From G963674835 sp963674835 (GTDB taxonomy: Bacteria > Planctomycetota > Planctomycetia > Pirellulales > Thermoguttaceae), in NCBI GenBank assembly GCA_963674835.2, contig CAXXKC010000003.1, positions 2,976,001 through 3,040,000 of the forward strand: a DNA stretch of 64,000 bases, written 5' to 3'. A model generated the notes under the pieces. The model was not told the origin of the DNA and ran no database searches. It worked only from the letters and a program-made list of their open reading frames with translations. A program made the translations under genes and the position numbers. This document shows, piece by piece, positions 15,776 through 22,998 of this stretch (the stretch's first letter is position 1; the number at the start of each line of letters is the position of its first letter).

Positions 15776-16042
15776 CTACGAACAACCACCCTTCTCCTGC
15801 TGCCACTCGGCCAGGACACATTCGAAAGCGGCCACCGTCGCGGCCTCGGTGATTTGCTGCACCGTCCCTTTCCCCGCCGGCTCGTTTCCCTGGTGCAGGT
15901 ACTGCGTCTCCAGCAGCCGAACGAGCGTCTCGAGCGTGAATTCCGGATCGTTCGCCCGCCGATGCCGAAGGAACGCGCACGTCTGCTCGAACACCGCCTC
16001 GTATTTCGCCCGCTGCCAGTCTTCAATCGTATCCATGTCCAC
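15776..16042 (-). CDS. Hypothetical 88-residue acidic protein
   Basis: A small soluble protein, not recognised. It starts at GTG 16042 (or at ATG 16036, two codons in) and reads MDMDTIEDWQRAKYEAVFEQ. It is predicted mostly helical, with a charged mid-section (ANDPEFTLETLVRLLETQYL) and Gln/Glu-rich C-terminal helix ending EKGGCS. The helical, amphipathic composition argues for a real protein, but no Shine-Dalgarno is apparent. It lies between the Tat-exported protein (convergent) and the DUF3795 gene (same strand, 128 bp upstream). Confidence 0.6.
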   Translation of the reverse strand: MDMDTIEDWQRAKYEAVFEQTCAFLRHRRANDPEFTLETLVRLLETQYLHQGNEPAGKGTVQQITEAATVAAFECVLAEWQQEKGGCS

Positions 16043-16170
16043 TCAATTCGCATCCGGCCAAGGAGAAAGCCTCGCGGCAACACCGCGCTCGGATCATTCT
16101 AAGAACCCACCGTCCGCCGAGGCAAGCGCATCCCGCGCTCGCAACAAGTACCCCTGCTACTCGCCGCCCT

Positions 16171-16518
16171 CTATCGCTTGATCGACTGGTGCTTGGCCTC
16201 CGCCATCTTCTTGGTATGCCCCTCAATACCAAGCTCCCGAATCTGGTCGATACACGCCGAACGGTCCGAACGAAAGATGAACCCGAAGATCTTGGCAATC
16301 CAGTTGTTGTACATCTTGCACTCCCGCGTATCTCCATAATCCTTGCACTCGGCGCACGACGAGTACTGCTCCGCCATACAGCACGAGCGAACCTTGCACC
16401 ACGAGGCCTTGACGTTCTCATGGCAGCCCGGACACCTGCCCCGCAAATAGGCCCCGCAGGCCCCGCAATACAGCCCGCAATACGCCACCAGTTCCAGGTC
16501 CGCCACGATTGGCTTCAT
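16171..16518 (-). CDS. DUF3795 cysteine-rich protein
   Basis: 115 residues, with ten or more cysteines in the family pattern AYCGLYCGACGAYLRGRCPG, then CKVRSCCMAEQYSSCAECKDY, and a helical C-terminus. DUF3795 proteins are small, probably metal- or Fe-S-binding, and common in anaerobes; their function is unknown. ATG 16518 has an AGGAG Shine-Dalgarno eight bases upstream and gives the normal family start; an upstream frame to 16557 is not conserved. Possibly co-transcribed with the 88-residue protein downstream. Confidence 0.85.
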   Translation of the reverse strand: MKPIVADLELVAYCGLYCGACGAYLRGRCPGCHENVKASWCKVRSCCMAEQYSSCAECKDYGDTRECKMYNNWIAKIFGFIFRSDRSACIDQIRELGIEGHTKKMAEAKHQSIKR

Positions 16519-16604
16519 CGAGTCGTCTCCTGTCCAAGCAATGGCCGCTTGCCTCACCTGGCACCCCCCACCGCATTGCCAGCTTTCGCACGACCACCCC
16601 GTAG

Positions 16605-16622
16605 GTTATGCTTCAGCATAAC
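16605..16622. repeat. Short perfect stem-loop
   Basis: GTTATGCTTCAGCATAAC is a 7-bp perfect stem with a TTCA tetraloop (or 8-bp arms around TC). It sits in the divergent gap between the DUF3795 gene and the beta-helix gene. There is no T-run, so it is not a typical terminator. It could be a minimal palindromic element or a protein-binding site. Confidence 0.5.
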
Positions 16623-16761
16623 ACCACCCGACCTCCGCCTCCATGACCCATAGCCGCCTCCCCAACCTTCGCACAACCCCATCCGCACGAAATCCCCAAC
16701 CCTGGCCACTCCAGCACCCATAAACACCAACACAGAACCCTCTCCCCCCAACCAGGACATC

Positions 16762-16863
16762 TATTGGGTCCTGCATTGGAACTGGAACGAGGCCGACCAT
16801 CGGGAGGCCGAAAGATCAGGATTGGGTCGGACCCCTTGTTCCGTTTTCAATACAGGCATCAAC
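16762..16863 (+). repeat. Leader repeat family B, copy 1
   Basis: About 102 bp, from TATTGGGTCCTGCATTGGAA to ACAGGCATCAAC, nearly identical to 57618-57719 with about four mismatches. It ends 21 bases before the ATG of the beta-helix gene, so it should be part of that gene's promoter or 5' leader. Strong conservation in front of an unrelated gene at the second site suggests a regulatory leader or a small mobile element. Confidence 0.85.
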
Positions 16864-16884
16864 AAAACCGCAAAGGAATCTCCC

Positions 16885-18684
16885 ATGCGAACACACCTGC
16901 GCCACCTTGCCACTGTCTGTTTGCTCTCCCTCGCCTTTGCAGCCACAGCGCTCGGCGAGCAGCCCATCCGCTGGAACGTCACCGCGCTAGGGGCCAAGGC
17001 CGACGCCACGACCGACAACACGGCCGTCTTCCAAGCCGCTTTAGACACCGTCGCCAAGGCCGGGGGTGGCATCGTCGAAGTCCCCGCCGGACGCTATCGC
17101 ATCAACGGCACCCTCTCCATCCCCGCCGGCGTCACGCTCGAAGGAACCTACCGCGTACCGCCTACGGTCGACCGCAGCAACGCCAAGAAGCCCGATGGCT
17201 CCGTCCTCATGGCCTACGCCGGTCGAGGTTCGGCCGAGGGAACGCCCTTCATCCGTTTGGCCGGCAACAATGCCGCCATCCGCGGCCTCGTCGTCGACTA
17301 TCCCGAGTGGAAACAGTCCGAAGTGCCTCCCGTCCCCTATCCTCCCTGCGTCTACTCCGAAAACACCAATAATGTCGGTATCTCCGAGTGCTGTTTCCTC
17401 AATCCCTACGAGGCGATCAAGCTCGTCCGCGCCGCCCGTCATCTTGTCCGCAACGTCACGGGCTATCCCATCAAGCGCGGCATCTTCGTCGACGAGTGCT
17501 ACGACATCGGCCACATCGAGAACATCCACTTCTGGCCCTTCGGCGTCGCCTATCACCCCGACAACCCGTACTGCAAGTGGATCAACACCCAGGGCGTCGC
17601 CTTCGAACTCGCCCGCACCGACTGGCACTACGTACACAACACCTTCTGTTTCGGATATGGCGTCGGCTACAAGTTCTCCCAGTCCAAGGCCGGAAGCACC
17701 AACGGCAACTTCCTCGGCCTCGGCGCCGACTCCTGCCGCCGCGCCGTCCTGGTTGAGCAGGCCCAAGCCCCGGGCTTGCTCATCACCAACGGCGAATTCG
17801 TCGGCCGCTGGGCCAGCACCGATTCCATCGGCATCGAAATCGCCGATACAAACCAGGGAAAGGTCAGCCTCGTCAACTGTTCCTTCTGGGGACCGATCGA
17901 TACCTGCGTCGCCATGCGAAGCCCGCTCGGCCAATTCACGGCCAGTGCCTGCCATTTCGTCCACTGGGACAATCACCACCAAGGGTCCGCCGCCATCGCA
18001 CTCGATGGCGGTAAGTCCATCGTCCAGGCATGCACCTTCCTCCAAGACGGCCTCCACGTCGCCGTCGGCGAAAAGGTCCTCTCGGCCATTCTCACCTCCA
18101 ACCAGGCCGAGGGTGGATTCCAAGTCGACAACCACGCCGGCAAGCGGACCCTGACCCTCGCCAACGAAATCGCCGCCATCGACACCGTCCCCAACGGACG
18201 CCTCTCCTACCAAATCCAAATCGGAACCCCCGGCGATGGCCGATACCTCCGCCGCTTCCACGGCCCCGAACAGCGCGGCACCGAACCCGATACGCGCACC
18301 GTCCGCTGGTCGCAGCCGGCCTCCCAGCTCATCCTGCCCGTCGTCGCCGGAAAGCCCTACACCATCACCCTCGAGCTTGGTGTCCCCAAGCCGGCCTTCG
18401 AACCATCCGGCGGCCTCTACCTCGACGGCAAGCAAATCGCCCCCTTGCCGAGCGAAGGAAGCACACTCACCGCCGAACTTCCGCCTTCCTCGACCGACCG
18501 GCTCGTGCTCGAACTCCGCTCCCACGGCTGGGTCCCCAAAGAGCAGACCCCCGGCTCTACCGACGATCGAGTCATCGGCGTCGAACTCTACTCCGTCACC
18601 ATGCGCGCAAAAGACGCCCCTGCAGCCCTCCTCAATGCCAACACGGGCGACTGGATCCAACAACCCAAGCCACAGAAGCCCTAG
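16885..18684 (+). CDS. Secreted right-handed beta-helix protein (pectate-lyase-3 superfamily)
   Basis: 599 residues. The signal peptide is at 1-24 (cleavage after ATALG). A pectate-lyase-3/GH28-like N-terminal segment follows (WNVTALGAKADATTDNTAVF, about 29-48), then parallel beta-helix repeats with Asn/Gly-rich turns to about 400. The C-terminal beta-sandwich-like region contains LYLDGKQIAPLP. Such proteins cleave or bind polysaccharides outside the cytoplasm. No catalytic Asp pair of GH28 or Arg of pectate lyases can be assigned with confidence. ATG 16885 has AAAGGA before it; the frame extends upstream into the family B repeat, but that is leader. The stop codon TAG is fused to the first base of a family A repeat. 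Confidence 0.82.
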   Translation: MRTHLRHLATVCLLSLAFAATALGEQPIRWNVTALGAKADATTDNTAVFQAALDTVAKAGGGIVEVPAGRYRINGTLSIPAGVTLEGTYRVPPTVDRSNAKKPDGSVLMAYAGRGSAEGTPFIRLAGNNAAIRGLVVDYPEWKQSEVPPVPYPPCVYSENTNNVGISECCFLNPYEAIKLVRAARHLVRNVTGYPIKRGIFVDECYDIGHIENIHFWPFGVAYHPDNPYCKWINTQGVAFELARTDWHYVHNTFCFGYGVGYKFSQSKAGSTNGNFLGLGADSCRRAVLVEQAQAPGLLITNGEFVGRWASTDSIGIEIADTNQGKVSLVNCSFWGPIDTCVAMRSPLGQFTASACHFVHWDNHHQGSAAIALDGGKSIVQACTFLQDGLHVAVGEKVLSAILTSNQAEGGFQVDNHAGKRTLTLANEIAAIDTVPNGRLSYQIQIGTPGDGRYLRRFHGPEQRGTEPDTRTVRWSQPASQLILPVVAGKPYTITLELGVPKPAFEPSGGLYLDGKQIAPLPSEGSTLTAELPPSSTDRLVLELRSHGWVPKEQTPGSTDDRVIGVELYSVTMRAKDAPAALLNANTGDWIQQPKPQKP

Positions 18685-18775
18685 AGCGCGTTCGGCGTAA
18701 CTGTAGCGTGTCTTTCGCTTTCGAAACCGCGGAAACACGCCGCCACGCACGCTACAGTTAAGTGCGACACGCACT
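18684..18775 (+). repeat. Dispersed fold-back repeat family A, copy 2
   Basis: About 92 bp, roughly 88% identical to copy 1 by eye. It begins at the last base of the beta-helix gene's stop codon. The inverted arms AACTGTAGCGTG and CACGCTACAGTT are a perfect 12-bp pair. It occupies the convergent gap before the sugar transporter, so it may act as a 3'-end element or a terminator-like fold, although no U-run follows. Confidence 0.88.
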
Positions 18776-18791
18776 AGAATGCTCCACGCAC

Positions 18792-18835
18792 CTCCCCTCG
18801 CCCGCTCGCGCGAGAGGGGCCGCACGGTGAGGGCA
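18792..18835 (+). repeat. GC-rich palindromic repeat family C, copy 1
   Basis: The core CCCCTCGCCCGCTCGCGCGA followed by GAGGGG forms a hairpin with CCCCTC/GAGGGG arms, then CCGCACGGTGAGGGCA. A second copy is at 57540-57582. It lies between the family A repeat and the 3' end of the sugar transporter gene. Confidence 0.75.
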
Positions 18836-18882
18836 GGTCGCCCTCGGTTGCGGCCTTTTCTTTTCCCATTCGAGACGCCCTC

Positions 18883-20319
18883 CTACCCCCAGTCCTTCTC
18901 GATTTCCTCCAGCGTCTTCCCCTTCGTCTCCGGCACGACCATCCACACAAACACGAACCCCGCCGCGCAGATAGCCGAATAGATCCAGAACGTCGGCCCC
19001 ATTCCCGCCACGCGTTTCAGGAACGGGAACGTGTACGTGAGAACGAAACAGGCGATCCACAGCGCCGACACGGCCACCGAAACTGCCGCGCCACGGATTC
19101 GATTCGGAAAGATCTCCGAAATAATCACCCAGACCACCGGCGCGATCGTCATCGCGTAGCAGCCGATCGCCGCTAGTGCAAACGCCACCACCACCGGTCC
19201 CTTCATCCCGGCAAAATACGCCCCGCCCAGCAGCAAGTGCGACACCGCAATGCCCAGCAAGCCCACCAGCATCAGCGGCCGCCGCCCCCACCGGTCCACC
19301 GTTCCCATGGCCACCAGCGTGCACACCAGGTTGATCGCGCCGGTAATGACGATCGTGAACATGATGTCGCTCACCCCGTATCCCGCCTCCTTGAAAACCT
19401 CCTCCGCATAATTGAAGATCACGTTGACGGCGCTCCACTGCTGCAGCACGGCCAACGTGCAGCCGATGCACAGCACCCCCACCAGCTTGCGATCCAGAAG
19501 ATCGCCGAAGTGCACCCGCTGAATCTCCTCCTTCGCCAGCGTCTCCCGAATCGCGCGCAGCTCGGTCTCCGCGTGCCGGGCACCGCCGATCCGCGCCAGG
19601 ATCTTCCGCGACAAGTCGTCTCTGCCGTTCTTCACCAGCCACCGTGGACTTTCGGGCACGAACAGTGTGAAAACGAAGAACAACACCGAAGGCACCGCCA
19701 CCGCCGCAAACATCCATCGCCATCCGTATTGTCCGTTCCACGATTGCCGGATCATCTCTGCCGTCGCCCCTTCAGCCACATTCTCGGCGATCAGCCAGTT
19801 CACAATCTGTGCCATGAGAATCCCGATCACGATCGTCAACTGGTTCATGGCCACCAGCCGTCCCCGCAGCCGCGCCGGCACGATCTCCGCGATGTACACC
19901 GGCGACAAATTCGACGCCATGCCGATCGCCACCCCGCCCACGATCCGCCACGCCACGAATGCGTGAAAACTGTACGCCCACCCCGTGAACACCGACGACA
20001 CGGCAAACAGCACCCCCGACGCTAGAAGCAGCTTCTTGCGCCCGAACCGGTCGCTCAACCCGCCGGACAGAATCGACCCCGCCAGGCATCCCAACAGCGC
20101 GCAACTGTTCGCCCATCCCCGCAGGCTTTCGCTGTCCAGGCTGAAGTACTTCTCAAAAAACGGCTTCGCGCCGCCGATCACCACCCAGTCGTAGCCAAAC
20201 AGCAATCCGCCCATCGCTGCTACCAGGCTGATGAGCACCACATACATCGTGCCACGCGACCCACCCGACGCACTGGCTGCATCGGCAATCGGCGACTCAT
20301 ACGGACTATTACTGGGCAT
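18883..20319 (-). CDS. Sugar-porter family MFS transporter
   Basis: 478 residues with 12 predicted membrane helices. Sugar-porter signatures are present: FGYDWVVIGGAK in helix 1, DRFGRKKLLLASG after helix 2 (the D-R-x-GR-[KR] motif), the helix 6-side PESPRWLVK motif and the VPETKGKTLEEIE motif at the C-terminus. It would bring sugars through the inner membrane with protons or sodium. ATG 20319. It is 68 bp downstream of the GH36-like gene on the same strand, so it probably imports sugars that enzyme releases. Confidence 0.92.
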   Translation of the reverse strand: MPSNSPYESPIADAASASGGSRGTMYVVLISLVAAMGGLLFGYDWVVIGGAKPFFEKYFSLDSESLRGWANSCALLGCLAGSILSGGLSDRFGRKKLLLASGVLFAVSSVFTGWAYSFHAFVAWRIVGGVAIGMASNLSPVYIAEIVPARLRGRLVAMNQLTIVIGILMAQIVNWLIAENVAEGATAEMIRQSWNGQYGWRWMFAAVAVPSVLFFVFTLFVPESPRWLVKNGRDDLSRKILARIGGARHAETELRAIRETLAKEEIQRVHFGDLLDRKLVGVLCIGCTLAVLQQWSAVNVIFNYAEEVFKEAGYGVSDIMFTIVITGAINLVCTLVAMGTVDRWGRRPLMLVGLLGIAVSHLLLGGAYFAGMKGPVVVAFALAAIGCYAMTIAPVVWVIISEIFPNRIRGAAVSVAVSALWIACFVLTYTFPFLKRVAGMGPTFWIYSAICAAGFVFVWMVVPETKGKTLEEIEKDWG

Positions 20320-20387
20320 GTTTCACCGCCTCGGCTTTCACCGCGACGTCCACAGGGATATCGTATTCCAGAAGACCTACGCTCCGC

Positions 20388-22658
20388 TCACTCACTCGTC
20401 GCCGGCGCCACTTCGAGAATCTCCTGCCCGAACGCCGCCAATGCCAAATCGACAGCCCCTGCCTGCAACCGACTCCCCTTGAAAATCCCCAGCGGTTTGC
20501 CTTCGAGCAAGGTCGTCACCCGATACACCCCGTCACTCTTCACCCACGGAATATTCACCGCCCGATGCTCTGCGCCCCCGCTCCCGCGCACCACCACGAC
20601 CGCGCCGCATCCCTCCTTGTTGAGCTTTCCCCACCAGTGCCAGTCCATATCCGTCGGCGCAGGCACACCGCTAAACTGGAAATGCTGGTAGATACCATAC
20701 TGATCTTGCAGCCGCTTCACCAGCTCAAACCGCTGCCGATACCGCCCCAGATTCTCCTCGGTCAGCGTCGACAAATCGCCCGAAAACACCAACGGCGCGC
20801 CCATCAGCCAACTGCAAATCTGCCGGTCTTGCGTCTCGGGCGTAAGACTGCCCCGATAGTTCACCGTCGCAGCTCCGTAGAACTCCAGGCAAGCCACCGG
20901 TAGCCCCCGATGCGAGTAGAACCGCTCCCGAGCGTCTAGACAGCCCGCCCGCAACTGCGCGCGGAGTTCCGCCGGATCGGGCCCGGGCTTCCCCTCCGCG
21001 CCGCTAGGTCGATACGCCCCGAAACACGCGTTCGGTGCCACGTGATATCGGGCTACGTGCTTCACCACCGCCAAGTCGCACGGCAACCCGGGCGTGTCCC
21101 AATAGATCTCGTGCGTCAGTTGCGCCGTCACATTGGGCATGCGCCGGCGCAGCGTGTCCTGCACCTCCAACAGCCGCCGCAAACTCCGCAACAACGAATC
21201 CTTCCGGCTGCGTCCCTCGTGCCCCACCCCGACGTCGCCATAGATGATATTGCTGAAGTCCTGTTTGAAGTACACCACGCCAAACGCATCGTGCAGACGC
21301 ACCAGGTCATCCACATAATAGTCGCGCCACGGACTGGCGAAGCTCATCCCAAATCCGCCCAGCCGTTTCACCAGCGGCACCGTTCGCGCGTCCGGAAACT
21401 GCGCCAAGTCCGGCGAATCCGGATCGCGAAAACACGAAAGCCACAACCCCAACTTCAACCCCCGCGACTCGATGTACTTGCATGTCGCCGCAAAGTCCGG
21501 AAACGTTCGCGTATTTGGCTGCGTTCCCAGCCGCTCCTGCTGCCACCCGTCGTCGATCAGAAACTGCACAAAACCCGCCTTCGCCGCCAGATCGGCCATC
21601 TGTCGTATCAAGGCGTCGTCCAGGTTCGGACCAAAATTCGCCCACGTCAGCCACTGCGGTGCATCGTAAGGCGAATCGTCGCCGGCGACGCCCACGTACG
21701 TGTGCAGAAACTCCATATATGGCCCTTCCAACGTGCGATCCATCGGCCTCGATTCGGCCGAAGCCGTCTTCTCCACGGCTCCCTGAAACGCATACTGAAA
21801 GACCGGCTCCGAAACGAAGCTCTCCCCCGGCCCAAGAATCCACTCAAAATACTCAGGACGATACCCCATCGCGCCCTGCATCGCGATGATCCGCAACGCC
21901 GACGGCACCTCACTCCCCGCGATCAGCCCCAAAGTCCCCGTTTCATTCGCAAACCCGACCACGCTCGCATCGGCGCCGTACTCTACCGGCGTCAACAACG
22001 TACGATTGGCGACCTCCGGGCGCAAAACCAAATCGTCGATCCACAGATGATCCAGCCTCAGCCAGTTGTCACCCTCGTTGGCCACCTCGATCCACTTGCG
22101 CACGACCGGATGATGTTCGTAGATCTCGTAGCAAAGCCGCATCGTCACCTTGCCCATCGCCTGCCCCGGCTTCGCTGCCGCCGTGATGCTCAACCGCGTC
22201 ACGCCTTGGCGAGGATGCGTGATCTCGTGTCGGAGGCTGTCGAACGATCCAGACCACGCGCCCGACGCGATCGACGCCGGCTCCACCCATTGCACCTCGA
22301 TGCCCAACTCACGGTCGTCGTACGTCGCCGGATCCACGTGCTTGCCGGGCCGAAACGTCGCCACGCTGTCGATCGTCCCGCCCACACCCGCCTTCACTCC
22401 CGCCGGACGTCGATTCGGTTCGGCCCGCGCGATCCTCACACTGAATTCCCGCGCACGTTCCGCCAGCATCTCCTGGCCGGCAACTTTCAGGCTGGTCGTA
22501 GCCGGCTGACCGCCCGCCAGATCGATCGTGCGCTCAACAGTCCCCGCCACAAGGCGCGCCCGGCCTTCCTCCAACCAAATCCCATCTTCTGCAACCGCGC
22601 TCGACGACCACGTCGCCACACACAGACTCAGCAGCATCACTCGAAGATGGATCGGCAT
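20388..22658 (-). CDS. Secreted GH36/clan D-like alpha-galactosidase-type glycoside hydrolase
   Basis: 756 residues. The signal peptide is at about 1-23. An N-terminal beta-supersandwich (about 25-330) is followed by a TIM barrel with FLIDDGWQQE (about 367-375), FKQDFSN with likely nucleophile D467, and a C-terminal beta domain. These are the hallmarks of retaining alpha-galactosidases and related clan D enzymes. The general acid Asp is not assigned. Family members release galactose or N-acetylgalactosamine; specificity is not readable. Transcribed with the sugar-porter gene downstream. Divergent from the GH106-like gene across a 340-bp gap. Confidence 0.85.
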   Translation of the reverse strand: MPIHLRVMLLSLCVATWSSSAVAEDGIWLEEGRARLVAGTVERTIDLAGGQPATTSLKVAGQEMLAERAREFSVRIARAEPNRRPAGVKAGVGGTIDSVATFRPGKHVDPATYDDRELGIEVQWVEPASIASGAWSGSFDSLRHEITHPRQGVTRLSITAAAKPGQAMGKVTMRLCYEIYEHHPVVRKWIEVANEGDNWLRLDHLWIDDLVLRPEVANRTLLTPVEYGADASVVGFANETGTLGLIAGSEVPSALRIIAMQGAMGYRPEYFEWILGPGESFVSEPVFQYAFQGAVEKTASAESRPMDRTLEGPYMEFLHTYVGVAGDDSPYDAPQWLTWANFGPNLDDALIRQMADLAAKAGFVQFLIDDGWQQERLGTQPNTRTFPDFAATCKYIESRGLKLGLWLSCFRDPDSPDLAQFPDARTVPLVKRLGGFGMSFASPWRDYYVDDLVRLHDAFGVVYFKQDFSNIIYGDVGVGHEGRSRKDSLLRSLRRLLEVQDTLRRRMPNVTAQLTHEIYWDTPGLPCDLAVVKHVARYHVAPNACFGAYRPSGAEGKPGPDPAELRAQLRAGCLDARERFYSHRGLPVACLEFYGAATVNYRGSLTPETQDRQICSWLMGAPLVFSGDLSTLTEENLGRYRQRFELVKRLQDQYGIYQHFQFSGVPAPTDMDWHWWGKLNKEGCGAVVVVRGSGGAEHRAVNIPWVKSDGVYRVTTLLEGKPLGIFKGSRLQAGAVDLALAAFGQEILEVAPATSE

Positions 22659-22998
22659 GGCATCACTCCTCTGGCAATCTCGTCACTCGCTCAACGTCGT
22701 CTACTTTCACCTGCACCGGGCGCAGATTACCCCGTAATCTCGCCGCAACCCGCGTCAAAGTCAACACACCGGCTCCCTGCTTGCCGGTTCATCCAGAGAA
22801 GCACGACGATCCCCGCCAGCCCCCCTCTCACCCCCTCGCCTCAATCAACGCGAACCCGCCACACCCCACCCAACGCTTTGCGATGCCGCGACCGGCCGAT
22901 TACAATTCTCTATACGCCTCGCACCGCGCGAAACCATGACCACCCGCACCGGGCAACCCGCCCACTCGCCATATCACAACCCCAGGGAGCGATCTGCC
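22659..22998. other. Divergent intergenic region between two glycoside hydrolase genes, 340 bp
   Basis: It holds promoters for the GH36-like (minus) and GH106-like (plus) genes, giving a natural point for joint control. A sigma-70-like promoter for the plus strand is listed separately. No clear operator palindrome was found. The plus frame from 22936 is open into the GH106-like gene but carries no signal-like start. Confidence 0.5.
22878..22906 (+). promoter_or_regulatory. Sigma-70-like promoter of the GH106-like gene
   Basis: TTGCGA (22878-22883) and TACAAT (22901-22906) are separated by exactly 17 bases, matching the consensus at four and five of six positions. Transcription would begin near 22913, giving a leader of about 85 bases before the GTG at 22999. 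Confidence 0.5.

Noticed and set aside
17041..18825. 594-codon acidic minus-strand open frame opposite the beta-helix gene
   Set aside because: It runs through a family A repeat and mirrors the real gene; composition (Gly/Asp/Val-rich) is typical of antisense frames here.
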